A stretch of 64,000 bases of DNA from contig NZ_LBMK01000002.1 of NCBI RefSeq assembly GCF_001005295.1, positions 1,671,849 through 1,735,848 of the forward strand. The letters are read 5' to 3'. The position numbers and the translations under genes are program-made. Shown here one piece after another: positions 9,416 to 19,241 of the stretch. This stretch comes from Streptomyces yangpuensis. Lineage in GTDB: Bacteria > Actinomycetota > Actinomycetes > Streptomycetales > Streptomycetaceae. Every line of letters begins with the position of its first letter. Position 1 is the first letter of the stretch. The notes under the pieces are model-generated. The model ran no database searches. It was not told where the DNA came from and was given only the letters and a program-made list of their open reading frames with translations.

Positions 9416-9835
9416 ATGAAGACAGCACGCGAGATCATGCATCCTGGCGCTTCCTGCGTCCAGGAGACGGAGACGCTCATGGACGCCGCGCGCCGGATGG
9501 GCGAGCTGGATGTCGGAGCACTTCCCATCTGCGGACCGGACGACCGCCTCCACGGGATCATCACCGACCGTGACATCGTGATCAAATGCCTGGCCAAGGG
9601 AAAGGACCCCAGTCACATGACGGCCGGGCAGCTCGCTCAGGGCAAGCCCGTGACCGTCGACGCCGATGCGGGTGCGGACCAGGTACTGGCCACGATGCAG
9701 GACCATCACATCCGGCGGGTCCCCGTCATCGCGGACCACCGCCTCGTGGGCATGATCAGTGAAGCCGACCTCGCCCGGCACCTGTCCGACGACCAGGTGG
9801 GTCACTTCGTCGAGACCATCTGCGCGGGCCGCTGA
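9416..9835 (+). CDS. CBS-domain pair protein, Hrp1-like
   Basis: A 139-residue protein made of two CBS motifs: AREIMHPGASCVQETETLMDAA with the GIITDRDIV core, then TVDADAGADQVLATMQ with the GMISEADLA core. No other domain is attached. It has the size and arrangement of the mycobacterial hypoxic response protein 1 (Rv2626c), a DosR-regulated protein. CBS pairs usually bind adenine nucleotides. A GAGGAGG site sits at good distance from the ATG. It is divergent from the hydrogenase maturation protease, so the 186-base gap between 9229 and 9416 probably carries promoters for both. Confidence 0.9.
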   Translation: MKTAREIMHPGASCVQETETLMDAARRMGELDVGALPICGPDDRLHGIITDRDIVIKCLAKGKDPSHMTAGQLAQGKPVTVDADAGADQVLATMQDHHIRRVPVIADHRLVGMISEADLARHLSDDQVGHFVETICAGR

Positions 9836-9897
9836 TCCACGCAGTCCCCGACTCGACGAGAGTCGTTCCAACGGTCCGGGGAGAGGAGGGTGACCCC

Positions 9898-10761
9898 ATG
9901 GAACCGGTCGTGACGGTCGGCCTCGACGGCTCTCCGGAGAGCCGTGCCGCTTCCTACTGGGCCGCCGACGAGGCCCAGCGGCGCAGGCTCACCCTGCGTC
10001 TCCTGCACGCCTGGCCCCTGCTGGTGCCGGATCCGGCACACGCTTCCTCGGAGCTCGACCAGAACTACTGGGCCAAGAAGCTCGTGCACACGGCACGAGC
10101 GGAAATCCAGGCGATGTACCCCGGGCTGACGGTCATCGGGGAGCTCGTCGCCGAAGACGCCCAGGACGCACTCCTGCGTGTGGCGGCCGAGTCCGAGATG
10201 ACGGTGCTCGGCACACGGGGACTGGAGTCCGTCCAGAGCTATTTCCTCGGTGGCATCAGTACGCCCGTCGTGAGCCGGGCCGAGCGTCCCGTGGTCCTGG
10301 TCCGGGCGGGCACACGCGAAGGCGGGCAGCCGGGCCCGGCGGGCGTGGTGGTGGCGTTGAAACTGGGCGGCCCGTGCGACGACCTCCTGGCGTTCGCCTT
10401 CGAAGCGGCGGCAGCTCGCGGAGTGCCCCTGCGGGCCGTACACGGCGAAACCCTCCCTCTGCACGCCCACATGCCGTGGGGCGCGGACCACGAGGTGACC
10501 CGGGAGATCGAGCGCGAGGCCAGGGCGAGGCTGAATCGGGCCCTCCAGCGGTGGCGTGTGCAGTATCCCGATCTCGATGTCGTCGACAGCGTCACCCTCG
10601 AAAGCCCGGCCAGGGCCGTGGTGAAGGCTGCCGAGGGCGCCGGAATGCTGGTCGTCGGGCGGCGCAAGAACCGCCCGCCGCTGGCACCCGGCCTGGGATC
10701 GGTCGCCCAGGCCGCCATTCACCATGCACGTTGCCCCGTAGCGGTCGTACCCCATGACTGA
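9898..10761 (+). CDS. Universal stress protein, tandem two-domain type
   Basis: A 287-residue protein with two USP folds, starting VTVGLDGSPESRAA and, after residue 140, VVVALKLGG. The nucleotide-binding loops are imperfect: TRGLESVQSYFLGG lacks the Ser/Thr, and GRRKNRPPL in the second domain departs from the G-x2-G pattern, so ATP binding is doubtful. It starts 62 bases after the CBS gene, and an AGAGGAGGG site precedes the ATG. A short inverted repeat, CGACTC-N5-GAGTCG, lies at 9849-9865 in the leader. The stop overlaps the next gene's start by 8 bases. Confidence 0.9.
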   Translation: MEPVVTVGLDGSPESRAASYWAADEAQRRRLTLRLLHAWPLLVPDPAHASSELDQNYWAKKLVHTARAEIQAMYPGLTVIGELVAEDAQDALLRVAAESEMTVLGTRGLESVQSYFLGGISTPVVSRAERPVVLVRAGTREGGQPGPAGVVVALKLGGPCDDLLAFAFEAAAARGVPLRAVHGETLPLHAHMPWGADHEVTREIEREARARLNRALQRWRVQYPDLDVVDSVTLESPARAVVKAAEGAGMLVVGRRKNRPPLAPGLGSVAQAAIHHARCPVAVVPHD

Positions 10762-12343
10762 ATCCGGCACCGGCCCCGTGGAGTCGCGACGGACCGACCT
10801 CCCGTCCGACGGCTCGGGGCCGCGGACAGGCTTCGGTGATCAAGCCCCTCCGCCACCGAGGGCGGAGGTGTGCGAGACCCATACGGCGGTCGTCCTGTTC
10901 GTGGGGGACCGTGTCTACAAGCTCAAGAAGCCGGTCGACCTGGGCTTCCTGGACCACAGCACGGTGGCGGCCCGCCGAAGCGTGTGCGAACGGGAAGTCG
11001 CCCTCAACCGGCAGTTCGCGCCGGACGTCTACCTCGGAGTCGGTGAGTTCCGCAGCCCCGGAGCAGAGGTGCCCGAACCGGTCGTCGTCATGCGCAGGAT
11101 GCCGCCCGTCCGCCGCCTCTCGGCGCTCGTCGCCGAGGGCGCGGACGTGGACCGGTTCCTCGACGCCGTCGCCCGTCGGCTCGCCGCGCACCACGCGGGT
11201 GCGGCCCGGGGCCCGGAAGTGGACGCGCAGGGCACCAGGGACGCGCTGTCGGCACGCTGGGAGGACAGCTTCGCGCAAGTGCGTGAGCTCGTCGACGCCG
11301 AGCACCTGCCCGGAGGCCTGGCCGAGACCGAGCGCCTGGTACGCCGCTACCTCAGCGGACGCAAGCCGTTGTTCGACGCCCGCATCGGGCAGGGGCGGAT
11401 CGTCGACGGCCACGGCGACCTGCTCGCCGACGACATCTTCTGCCTCGACGACGGTCCCCGCATCCTCGACTGCCTCGAATTCGACGACCACCTGCGCTAC
11501 GTCGACGGTCTCGACGACGCCGCGTTCCTCGCGATGGACCTGGAGCGTCTCGGGGCTCCGGAGACCGCTTCGTACTTCCTCTCCCGGTACTGCGAGTACT
11601 CCGGTGACCCGGCGCCGCCCTCCCTGTGGCACCACTACGTCGCCTACCGCGCCTTCGTGCGGGCCAAGGTGTCCCTGATCCAAGCCGCGCAGGGTGCGCC
11701 CGGTGCGGACTTCGCGGCGCGGCGACCGGCCGCGGTCGCGCTGCGGCACCTGCGCACCTCCGCCGTCGGCCTCACCCTCGTCGGCGGGCTTCCGGGCAGC
11801 GGGAAGTCCACCCTCTCCGGCGCCCTGGCCGACCGTCTCGGTGTGACCCTGCTCAGCAGCGACCGGATCCGCAAGGAACTGGCGGGCATCCCGGCGGAGC
11901 AACCGGCGCCGGCAGGCTACGGCGAGGGCCTGTACACACCGGAGCGGACGGCCGAGGCGTACGCGGCCCTCCTCGACCGTGCGTCGAGGCTGTTGGCCAC
12001 CGGCGAATCGGTCGTGCTCGACGCCACCTGGACCGATGCCGGACAGCGTGAAGCCGCCGTCCGCGTGGCCGGCACTGCCCACGCCGACCTCGTGGCACTG
12101 CACTGCCACGTTCCCGGTCCGGTGGCGGAAGCCCGGATCGAGGGCCGCACGGCAGGCCCGTCCGATGCCGATGTGGCCGTCGCCAGAGCCATGGCCGCCC
12201 GAGAGGCCGCGTGGCCCGAAGCCGTCACGATCGACACGAGCGGGTCTCTCGAGTCGGCAGTCGTCCAGGCGCTGGCCGCCGTGCACCCGTGGGGAAGCAG
12301 CCAGGCACCCATCTTCCGCCGCCCCTACATGGAGCCGGAGTGA
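10754..12343 (+). CDS. Phosphotransferase-like plus P-loop kinase fusion (Rv2004c-type)
   Basis: A 529-residue two-part protein. Residues 35 to 330 resemble an aminoglycoside phosphotransferase or protein-kinase-like fold (YKLKKPVDLGFLD, then the catalytic-type HGDLLADDIF and DCLEFDD). The C-terminal part has a Walker A motif, VGGLPGSGKSTLSGALA, and a DATWTD motif, like small-molecule or zeta-type kinases. The same architecture occurs in the DosR-regulon protein Rv2004c. The substrate is unknown. The start lies inside the end of the USP gene, so both belong to one transcript. Confidence 0.85.
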   Translation: MTESGTGPVESRRTDLPSDGSGPRTGFGDQAPPPPRAEVCETHTAVVLFVGDRVYKLKKPVDLGFLDHSTVAARRSVCEREVALNRQFAPDVYLGVGEFRSPGAEVPEPVVVMRRMPPVRRLSALVAEGADVDRFLDAVARRLAAHHAGAARGPEVDAQGTRDALSARWEDSFAQVRELVDAEHLPGGLAETERLVRRYLSGRKPLFDARIGQGRIVDGHGDLLADDIFCLDDGPRILDCLEFDDHLRYVDGLDDAAFLAMDLERLGAPETASYFLSRYCEYSGDPAPPSLWHHYVAYRAFVRAKVSLIQAAQGAPGADFAARRPAAVALRHLRTSAVGLTLVGGLPGSGKSTLSGALADRLGVTLLSSDRIRKELAGIPAEQPAPAGYGEGLYTPERTAEAYAALLDRASRLLATGESVVLDATWTDAGQREAAVRVAGTAHADLVALHCHVPGPVAEARIEGRTAGPSDADVAVARAMAAREAAWPEAVTIDTSGSLESAVVQALAAVHPWGSSQAPIFRRPYMEPE

Positions 12344-12355
12344 AACCACCGTGCC

Positions 12356-12393
12356 GGGACCATCGGCCCCCGCACAAGGGGTCCGGTCGGCCC
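12356..12393. promoter_or_regulatory. Two DevR/OsdR-like palindromes upstream of PEP synthase
   Basis: GGGACCATCGGCCC at 12356-12369 and GGTCCGGTCGGCCC at 12380-12393 fit the GGNCCG-NN-CGGNCC pattern seen throughout the island. They lie 236-273 bases before the PEP synthase start and 105-142 bases before a small open frame. Their use as regulator sites is inferred from recurrence. Confidence 0.6.
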
Positions 12394-12497
12394 TGGTCAG
12401 CGGGCCCCCTCGGCACTGCGGACAGCACACCCCGTCGGGTGATGGTGGAACCCGGGCGACGCCGAACCGGCGCCGCTTGCCGAAGAGGGTGACCACG

Positions 12498-12593
12498 ATG
12501 CAGCGCATACGGATCCGGACCCGGCCGAAGCAGTCTCACAGGCCCGCCCCGCTGGACCTGCGTACGCCCTCCGGCCGCCCGCTGCCGTACTGA
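12498..12593 (+). CDS. Possible 31-residue basic peptide
   Basis: A short open frame rich in Arg, Lys and Pro (MQRIRIRTRP at the start) with a GAGGGTG stretch before the ATG. It lies between the palindromes at 12356-12393 and the PEP synthase gene, so it may be a leader peptide. I see no family match, and chance occurrence is quite possible at this GC content. Confidence 0.25.
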   Translation: MQRIRIRTRPKQSHRPAPLDLRTPSGRPLPY

Positions 12594-12628
12594 GCACCCG
12601 GCTTGCGCGGAAGGCTCTGGAGGTCGCC

Positions 12629-15070
12629 ATGGGACACACAGGACGCGTCATACCCTTCACCCGGCTGAGCCGCGCAGACATCGCCCGCGTCGGCGGCAAG
12701 AACGCCTCCCTCGGTGAACTGACCGGGCGGCTGGCCCAGGCCGGCGTGAACGTACCGCCCGGCTTCGCCACGACCGCGGAGGCCTACGAAGAGCTGCTCG
12801 ACCGAAACGAGCTGCGTGCTCGGATCCAGGAGCAGCTCGACCGTTTCCACGACGGCACGGCGCTGGAGGACGTGGGTGCGGGGCTCCGATCGCTCGTGAT
12901 GGGCGCACCCCTGCCCGCGGCGCTGCGCGACGAGATCGCCGCCGCGTACGCGGAGCTCGGACGTCGGCTGGGCCGGACCGACCCGGAGGTCGCCGTACGG
13001 AGCAGTGCGACCGCCGAGGACCTGCCCGAGGCCAGTTTCGCCGGGCAGCAGGACACGTATCTGAACGTGCGTGGCACCGAGCAGCTGCTGGACGCCGTGC
13101 ACCGCTGCTTCGCCTCGCTCTTCACCGACCGGGCCATCGACTACCGCGAGCGCATGGGCTTCGACCATCTGCGGGTGGCGCTGTCCGTCGGAGTCCAGGC
13201 GATGGTCCGCTCGGACCTCGCCGGCGCCGGAGTGATGTTCACCCTCGACCCCGAGAGCGGCTTCCCCAACGTCGTCGTGGTCAGTGCGGCCTGGGGTCTC
13301 GGCGAAACCGTGGTCAGCGGGCGGACGGACCCGGACGAGTACACCGTCTTCAAACCGTCCCTGAAGGACCCCGCCCTCGACCCTGTCATCGATGTCCGCG
13401 TCGGAGCCAAGCGCCGCAAGGCCGTCTACGCCGAGGGCGGTTTCACCGATACGGTCGATACCAGCCCCGAGGAAAGGGCCGGGCGGGTCCTGACCGACGC
13501 CGAGGTACGCCGGCTCGCCGAATGGGCGGTGGCGGTCGAGGAGCACTACGGGTGCCCGATGGACCTGGAGTGGGCCAAGGACGGGACGACCGGAGAGCTG
13601 GCCGTCGTCCAGGCCCGTCCGGAAACCGTGCAGTCCCGCAGGCGTTCCGCGACCCTGCGCCGCTGCCGGCTGACCGGCACGCCCGGGGCGGTGCTCGCCG
13701 AGGGCACCGCGGTCGGCGAGGCGATCGGAGCCGGCCCCGTGTGCCGTCTGGACACACCCGTGGACCTCGAGCGCTTCCCGGCGGGCGGCGTACTCGTCAC
13801 CTCCATCACGGACCCGGACTGGGAGCCGATCATGAAGCGGGCTGCCGCGATCGTCACCGATCATGGGGGCCGCACCTCGCACGCGGCGATCGTCAGCCGC
13901 GAACTCGGCGTTCCCGCCGTAGTCGGCGCGGCCGTCGCCACGAAGGTCTTGGAGGACGGGGCCGAGGTCACCGTCTCGTGCACGGAGGGCAGCCGCGGCA
14001 AGGTGTACGCGGGCCTGGTGCCGTACGAGGAGACCGAGACCGACCTCGCGGCCCTTCCCGCCACCCGGACCCGCGTGATGCTCAACCTGGCGGACCCGGC
14101 TGCGGCCTTCCGCTGGTGGCGGCTGCCGGCGGACGGCGTGGGCCTGGCCCGCCTGGAGTTCATCGTCGCCCACCAGGTCAAGGTCCACCCCATGGCCCTG
14201 CTGCATCCGGAGCGGCTGGGCGCGGGCGACCGCTGCGCCGTCGACCAGCTCACCGAGGGCCGTCTCGACCGCACCCGGTACTTCACCGACCGCCTCGCCT
14301 ACGGCATCGCCCGGATCGCCGCCTCCCGGTGGCCGGACCCCGTCATCGTGCGCACCAGCGACTTCAAGACCAACGAGTACGCCAAGCTCCTCGGCGGCCG
14401 CCCGTTCGAGCCGGTCGAGGCCAACCCGATGATCGGATGGCGGGGAGCCAGCCGCTACTACAGCGACGGCTACCGTGAGGGCTTCGCCCTGGAATGCCGG
14501 GCACTGCGCCGGGTCCGTGACGAGATGGGCCTGACCAACGTCATCGTCATGATCCCCTTCTGCCGTACGCTGAAGGAGGCCGACAAGGTCCTCGACGTCA
14601 TGGCCGCCGAAGGGCTCCGGCGGGGCGAGAACGGGCTCAAGGTCTACGTGATGGCCGAGATCCCCGCCAACGTCCTGCTCGCCGAGGACTTCGCGGAGCG
14701 CTTCGACGGCTTCTCCATCGGCAGCAACGACCTCACACAGCTCACCCTGGGTGTGGACCGCGACTCCGAAGCGCTCGCCGACGTCTTCGACGAGAACGAT
14801 CCCGCCGTCACCCGCCTGATCGGCCTGCTTGTCCCGCGGGCCCAGGCCGCGGGACGTCCCGTGGGCCTGTGCGGTCAGCGCCCGAGCGACGACCCCGCCT
14901 TCGCCGCCTTCCTCGTCGGCGTCGGGATCGACTCGGTTTCCGTGGCACCGGACAGCTTCGCCGCCGTCAAACAGCACGTGGCCGCGGCCGAGAAGAGGTG
15001 CCACGGCGGGGACCGAATGGCCCCGGCCGGGATCCGTCCGGCCCATGCGGAACCACCGCCGGCAGCGTGA
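12629..15070 (+). CDS. ppsA: Phosphoenolpyruvate synthase
   Basis: An 813-residue enzyme (pyruvate, water dikinase) that makes PEP from pyruvate and ATP. The N-terminal ATP-grasp domain contains GGKNASLGEL, VRSSATAEDLPEASFAGQQ and a Glu-rich QARPETVQ. The swivelling phosphohistidine domain has GGRTSHAAIVSREL, with His418 catalytic. The C-terminal PEP/pyruvate barrel ends with GLCGQRPSDDP, whose Cys is the active-site acid. The length is near normal. An AGGT ribosome-binding site (TGGAGGTCGCC) precedes the ATG. It is followed at 42 bases by a flavodoxin gene, probably in one operon controlled by the palindromes upstream. Confidence 0.93.
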   Translation: MGHTGRVIPFTRLSRADIARVGGKNASLGELTGRLAQAGVNVPPGFATTAEAYEELLDRNELRARIQEQLDRFHDGTALEDVGAGLRSLVMGAPLPAALRDEIAAAYAELGRRLGRTDPEVAVRSSATAEDLPEASFAGQQDTYLNVRGTEQLLDAVHRCFASLFTDRAIDYRERMGFDHLRVALSVGVQAMVRSDLAGAGVMFTLDPESGFPNVVVVSAAWGLGETVVSGRTDPDEYTVFKPSLKDPALDPVIDVRVGAKRRKAVYAEGGFTDTVDTSPEERAGRVLTDAEVRRLAEWAVAVEEHYGCPMDLEWAKDGTTGELAVVQARPETVQSRRRSATLRRCRLTGTPGAVLAEGTAVGEAIGAGPVCRLDTPVDLERFPAGGVLVTSITDPDWEPIMKRAAAIVTDHGGRTSHAAIVSRELGVPAVVGAAVATKVLEDGAEVTVSCTEGSRGKVYAGLVPYEETETDLAALPATRTRVMLNLADPAAAFRWWRLPADGVGLARLEFIVAHQVKVHPMALLHPERLGAGDRCAVDQLTEGRLDRTRYFTDRLAYGIARIAASRWPDPVIVRTSDFKTNEYAKLLGGRPFEPVEANPMIGWRGASRYYSDGYREGFALECRALRRVRDEMGLTNVIVMIPFCRTLKEADKVLDVMAAEGLRRGENGLKVYVMAEIPANVLLAEDFAERFDGFSIGSNDLTQLTLGVDRDSEALADVFDENDPAVTRLIGLLVPRAQAAGRPVGLCGQRPSDDPAFAAFLVGVGIDSVSVAPDSFAAVKQHVAAAEKRCHGGDRMAPAGIRPAHAEPPPAA

Positions 15071-15112
15071 CAGTGGCATCGGCCCACAAGGACGAGACGA
15101 GGAGGCCCCGCC

Positions 15113-15613
15113 ATGACCGCCAAGAAGGTCCTGGTCGCCTACGGGACCCAACACGGAGCCACTGCGGGGATCGCCGAGCAGATCGGCAGGACCCTCCGCG
15201 AAGACGGCCTCGATGCCGTGGTCCTGCCCGCGGGCAAGGTCCACGACGTCCGCGCCTACGACGCAGTCGTCCTCGGCGGCTCTCTCTACGCCGGCCACTG
15301 GAGCGGCAAGGCCAAGCGCTGCGCCGAACGCAACGCCGAGTCCCTGCGACACCGTCCCGTGTGGCTGTTCAGCAGCGGCCCGCTCGACCGGTCGGCGGAG
15401 GAACAGGACATCCCCCCGGTCCCCGCGGTCGCCCGGCAGATGCAGCTCATCGGCGCGCGGGAACACAAGACGTTCGGCGGCAGCGTGACGGCCGGCACCC
15501 CCGGGCTCGTCGCCCGGTCGATGCTCCGCCAGGGCAAGGGCGGAGACTACCGCGCTCCCGAGCGCATCCAGGCCTGGGCACACCACATCAGCACCGAACT
15601 CGCGGCCGCCTGA
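15113..15613 (+). CDS. Flavodoxin-domain protein (HemG-like), paralogue 1
   Basis: A 166-residue flavodoxin fold with the FMN phosphate loop YGTQHGATAGIAE near the start and VLGGSLYAGHWSG in the middle. It resembles the flavodoxin-type protoporphyrinogen oxidase family. A clearly related copy lies at 29701-30204; the two share most residues through the first 110. A GAGGAGG site precedes the ATG. It could be an electron carrier to or from PEP or hydrogenase chemistry, but no partner can be named from sequence. Confidence 0.85.
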   Translation: MTAKKVLVAYGTQHGATAGIAEQIGRTLREDGLDAVVLPAGKVHDVRAYDAVVLGGSLYAGHWSGKAKRCAERNAESLRHRPVWLFSSGPLDRSAEEQDIPPVPAVARQMQLIGAREHKTFGGSVTAGTPGLVARSMLRQGKGGDYRAPERIQAWAHHISTELAAA

Positions 15614-15656
15614 CCGGGCGGCCCGCCACGGCAGCCGTGCAACGCGGAGGTGAGCC

Positions 15657-16256
15657 ATGGACGACCACCGGACGGCGGGGGTGGGGGGCAATCCGCTCCG
15701 GCGCGGGGCCGACCGCACGCGCACCCGCCTGCACGCCGCCTTCGCGGTCACGTGCCTCCTCGCGGTGATCTGCGGCATCGCCGTCGGCCGGGCCGCCTGG
15801 ATCGACTCCGGCCAAGCCGCCGAGATCCTGGCGCGGCACCGGCACGTCGTCACGGCCACCGCCGTCGACGCGACCAGCTACCGGACCGGACCGCGCCCGG
15901 GCGAGAGGCCGGTCGTGGTCGCCCCCGTCACCTGGCAGTATCCCGCCGGCCGCCGGCATGCCGAAACCGTCCCCGTTCCGGCGCAGACGCGCAAGGGCGA
16001 CACCGTCCCGGTCTGGGTCGACGACCGGGGCGACGCCGCCACGGCGCCCCCTGCGACCGCCGACCTCGCCATGCGTGCCTTCGGTCGCGGCGCCGTGGTG
16101 TTCGCCGGGATCGCGCTCCTTGCAGGAGCCCTCCTCCGCCTGGGGATCCGGATCGTCGATACCCGCAGCGCCCGGGCATGGGAATCCGAATGGGAGGACG
16201 TCGAGCCCGTCTGGACCGGCCGTCCGCACCCCGGCCCCGGAGCGGACGATGGCTGA
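15657..16256 (+). CDS. Rv1733c-family membrane protein
   Basis: A 199-residue protein with one transmembrane helix near residues 27-47 ([16 protein letters not shown]) and a second near 145-167 ([17 protein letters not shown]). Between them is an extracytoplasmic stretch containing VPVWVDDRG. Size, topology and the WVDDRG segment match the Rv1733c family, a DosR-regulon antigen of unknown function. A GGAGGTGA site fixes the ATG. The stop overlaps the following ATPase start by 8 bases, so they are co-translated. Confidence 0.8.
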   Translation: MDDHRTAGVGGNPLRRGADRTRTRLHAAFAVTCLLAVICGIAVGRAAWIDSGQAAEILARHRHVVTATAVDATSYRTGPRPGERPVVVAPVTWQYPAGRRHAETVPVPAQTRKGDTVPVWVDDRGDAATAPPATADLAMRAFGRGAVVFAGIALLAGALLRLGIRIVDTRSARAWESEWEDVEPVWTGRPHPGPGADDG

Positions 16257-18918
16257 CGGTCTCGCCGACAGGGGGCTCGCTCCGGACGTCGTACCCGATC
16301 CTCTGGAGCCCCTTCCGTTGCTCCGCCGGGAACTCCACACGGGACCCGCAGGGCTGTCGAGCCGGGAAGCGGCACGGCGGCTGGCGGTCTACGGGCCCAA
16401 CGAGGTCCGCCCCGCCGCGCAGACCGGTGTCCTTCGGGAACTCCTGCGCCAGCTGGCCCACCCGCTGGCGCTGCTGCTGTGGGCGGCCGCCGCGCTCGCG
16501 TTCATCGCCGGCATCGACGTCCTCGGCTGGGCGATCATCGCCGTGGTCCTCGTCAATGCCGGCTTCGCCCTCGTCCAGGAACGGCAGGCCGAGAAGGCCG
16601 TCGAGACCCTGGCACGGTACCTGCCCGCGCAGGCGCGGGTGATCCGCGACGGGCAGCCACGGCACGTCCCGGCCCGGGACCTGGTCCCCGGCGACCTGAT
16701 CGTCCTGGAGGAGGGCGACCGCATCGCCGCCGACGCCCGTCTGACCGAAGGCGGCATCGAAGCGGACCTGTCCATGCTGACGGGGGAGTCCACGCCGGTG
16801 GAACGGCTGGCCGGTCCCGGCCTGCAGGCGGTGCCGGTGCTTCAGGAGCCGAACCTCGTCTTCAGCGGCACCAGCGCCACCGAGGGGCAGGCGCGGGCGA
16901 TCGTCTTCGCCACCGGGGACCACACGCAGCTCGGCCGGATCGCCGCCCTCAGCCAGCGCACCCGGCGTGAAGCGAGCCCGCTGGAGAAGCAGGTCAAGAA
17001 GGTCGCCTGGCTGATCGCGGCGGTCGCCGTCGCCATGAGTGCCGTCTTCCTCGTGACCGGCGTCGCGGTGGGCCTGCCGCTCACCGACTCGATGATGTTC
17101 GCGATCGGCCTGCTCGTGGCCAATGTGCCCGAAGGACTCCTGCCGACCATCACCCTCGCCCTGGCCGTCGGCGTCCGGGTCCTCGCCCGACAGGGCGCGG
17201 TGATCAAGCGGCTCAGCGCCGTGGAGACCCTCGGCTCCACCAACGTCATCTGCACCGACAAGACCGGCACCCTCACCCGGAACGAGATGCGCCTGCAGGC
17301 CCTCTGGACGCCCGCGCACGGCACGGAGCACGGGCCCGGCGCCACCGGGCTCGTCCGGGCGGCGGCCCTGTGCACCACCGTCACGCGCGAGAGAGACGAT
17401 CAATGGCACGGCGACCCGACCGAGATCGCGCTCGTGGACGGAGCGGCGCAGCGCGCCGTCCCGGTGGAACCGGCCGACCGGGACGCCCACCGCCGCGCCT
17501 GCTTCCGCTTCGATCCCCGACTGCGCCTGATGTCGGTGGTCCAGGCGACGGACCCGGGCCGCCTCCGGGTCATCACCAAGGGGGCTCCGGAAGCCGTCCT
17601 GCCCCTTCTGACGCGCGGGGACCCGGACCGGCGTGCGCAGGACGCAGCAGCCGACCTGGCCGGGGCCGGCATGAGGGTCCTGGCCGTCGCGGAGCGGGAG
17701 CTACCGGACGGTGCCGACGTCCCGTCGCGGCGGCAACAGGCCGAACGGGATCTGCGCCTCCTGGGCCTCGTCGGCCTGTACGACCCACCGCGTCCGGAAG
17801 TCGCCGCGGCGGTCGAGCGCTGCCACCGGGCAGGGCTGACCGTCCACATCGTCACCGGCGACAACGGAGCCACAGCCGCCGCCGTGGCCCGGTCCGTGGG
17901 CATCGGCGTACCGGACCTGCGGGTGATCGCCCAGTCCGAGGCGATCGACGACCACGAACTCGACCACCTGCTGCGGCTGCCCGGCACGGAGATCGTTTTC
18001 GCCCGCTCCTCGCCCGAGACGAAACTGAAGGTGGCCGACGCCCTGCGGGCCCACGGGCAGATCGTCGCTATGACCGGCGACGGGGTCAACGACGCGCCCG
18101 CCCTCCACCGCGCCCACATAGGCGTCGCCATGGGACGCTCGGGCACCGACGTGGCACGCGAAGCCTCGACCATGATCCTCACCGACGACAACTTCGCCAC
18201 CATCGTCACGGCGATCGAATCAGGGCGCCGGGTCTACGACAACGTCCGCAAGTTCATCGTCTACATTTTCGCCCACCTCACCCCCGAGGTCGTTCCCTTC
18301 CTGGTGTTCGCCCTGTCCGGCGGCGCCGTCCCCCTGCCGCTGACCGTGCTCCAGATCCTCGCCATCGACCTCGGCACCGAGACCCTCCCCGCCCTCGCCC
18401 TGGGCCGTGAGCGTGCCGAACCGGGCGTCATGGCACGACCGCCCCGGCCCAGCAGCCAGGGAGTGATCAACAAGGACATGCTGGTGCGCAGTTGGGGCTG
18501 GCTCGGCACCGTATCCGCCGCCCTGGTGATGACCGCCTTCTTCTACGTGCTGTGGCGGGCGGGCTGGCATCCTGGCGACCCCACCGGCCCAGGCACCCCG
18601 CTCCACCACACCTACCTCACCGCCACCACCGCCACCTTCGCCGGCATCGTCACCTGCCAGGTCGGAACGGCGGTGGCGGCCCGCACGGACCACGCCGCCC
18701 TGCGCGACATCGGCCTCTTCACCAACCCCCTGCTGCTCGCCGGCATCGCCTTCGAACTCGCCTTCACCGCGGCGCTCGTCTACGCGCCCCCGCTCCAGCA
18801 CCTTTTCGGCACCGCCGCCCTGCCCCTGGACGTCGTCCTCCTCATCGCCCTCTTCCCGCCGCTGGTCTGGGGAACCGACGAAATCCGCCGGTGGGCCCGC
18901 CGCCACCACCACACCTGA
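16249..18918 (+). CDS. P-type cation ATPase, P2 class (CtpF-like)
   Basis: An 889-residue pump. It has an N-terminal cation ATPase domain ([18 protein letters not shown]), the actuator motif TGEST, the phosphorylation motif DKTGTLT, a nucleotide-binding KGAPE, the hinge [10 protein letters not shown] and six C-terminal membrane helices. There is no N-terminal heavy-metal domain or CPC motif, so Ca2+, Na+ or another hard cation is likely. CtpF (Rv1997) is the corresponding DosR-regulon pump. It sits between the Rv1733c-type and DUF1876 genes in one operon. Confidence 0.9.
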   Translation: MADGLADRGLAPDVVPDPLEPLPLLRRELHTGPAGLSSREAARRLAVYGPNEVRPAAQTGVLRELLRQLAHPLALLLWAAAALAFIAGIDVLGWAIIAVVLVNAGFALVQERQAEKAVETLARYLPAQARVIRDGQPRHVPARDLVPGDLIVLEEGDRIAADARLTEGGIEADLSMLTGESTPVERLAGPGLQAVPVLQEPNLVFSGTSATEGQARAIVFATGDHTQLGRIAALSQRTRREASPLEKQVKKVAWLIAAVAVAMSAVFLVTGVAVGLPLTDSMMFAIGLLVANVPEGLLPTITLALAVGVRVLARQGAVIKRLSAVETLGSTNVICTDKTGTLTRNEMRLQALWTPAHGTEHGPGATGLVRAAALCTTVTRERDDQWHGDPTEIALVDGAAQRAVPVEPADRDAHRRACFRFDPRLRLMSVVQATDPGRLRVITKGAPEAVLPLLTRGDPDRRAQDAAADLAGAGMRVLAVAERELPDGADVPSRRQQAERDLRLLGLVGLYDPPRPEVAAAVERCHRAGLTVHIVTGDNGATAAAVARSVGIGVPDLRVIAQSEAIDDHELDHLLRLPGTEIVFARSSPETKLKVADALRAHGQIVAMTGDGVNDAPALHRAHIGVAMGRSGTDVAREASTMILTDDNFATIVTAIESGRRVYDNVRKFIVYIFAHLTPEVVPFLVFALSGGAVPLPLTVLQILAIDLGTETLPALALGRERAEPGVMARPPRPSSQGVINKDMLVRSWGWLGTVSAALVMTAFFYVLWRAGWHPGDPTGPGTPLHHTYLTATTATFAGIVTCQVGTAVAARTDHAALRDIGLFTNPLLLAGIAFELAFTAALVYAPPLQHLFGTAALPLDVVLLIALFPPLVWGTDEIRRWARRHHHT

Positions 18919-18935
18919 AGCACCGGAGGAACACC

Positions 18936-19241
18936 ATGTCCCACACCACCGAGTGGAAGTCCCGCGTCTACCTGTTCGAGGAGGACGGGACCACCAAGGT
19001 CCGCGTCGAACTCGACACCGGATCCAACCGGCTCACCGGGCACGGAACCGCCCGCTGCAACCCCACGGACAAGGACGTGCCCGAGATCGGTGACGAACTC
19101 GCCGCCGCCCGCGCCCTGGAGGACCTCGCCCACCAGCTGGGACGGATCGCCCGCCGCGACATCGCCGGCTCCGGAGCGCCGCCGCAGAAGGACTCCCTCA
19201 AGCCCTACGGCGGCTGGCTGGACGACGCGGCATTCCGGTGA
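18936..19241 (+). CDS. DUF1876-domain protein (Rv1738-type)
   Basis: A 101-residue protein with the DUF1876 signature: EDGTTKVRVELDTG near the start, GTARCNP in the middle, and a helix ARALEDLAHQLGRIA. The Rv1738 member resembles ribosome-hibernation factors in fold and is strongly induced by hypoxia, so a role in slowing translation has been proposed; that is literature knowledge, not visible here. A CGGAGGAACACC site precedes the ATG. The TGA overlaps the GTG of the ABC ATPase. Confidence 0.88.
   Translation: MSHTTEWKSRVYLFEEDGTTKVRVELDTGSNRLTGHGTARCNPTDKDVPEIGDELAAARALEDLAHQLGRIARRDIAGSGAPPQKDSLKPYGGWLDDAAFR

Noticed and set aside
12536..15859. A 1107-residue open frame on the minus strand opposite PEP synthase and the flavodoxin
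   Set aside because: It mirrors strongly supported genes, has no recognisable domain, and long antisense frames are expected at this GC content.
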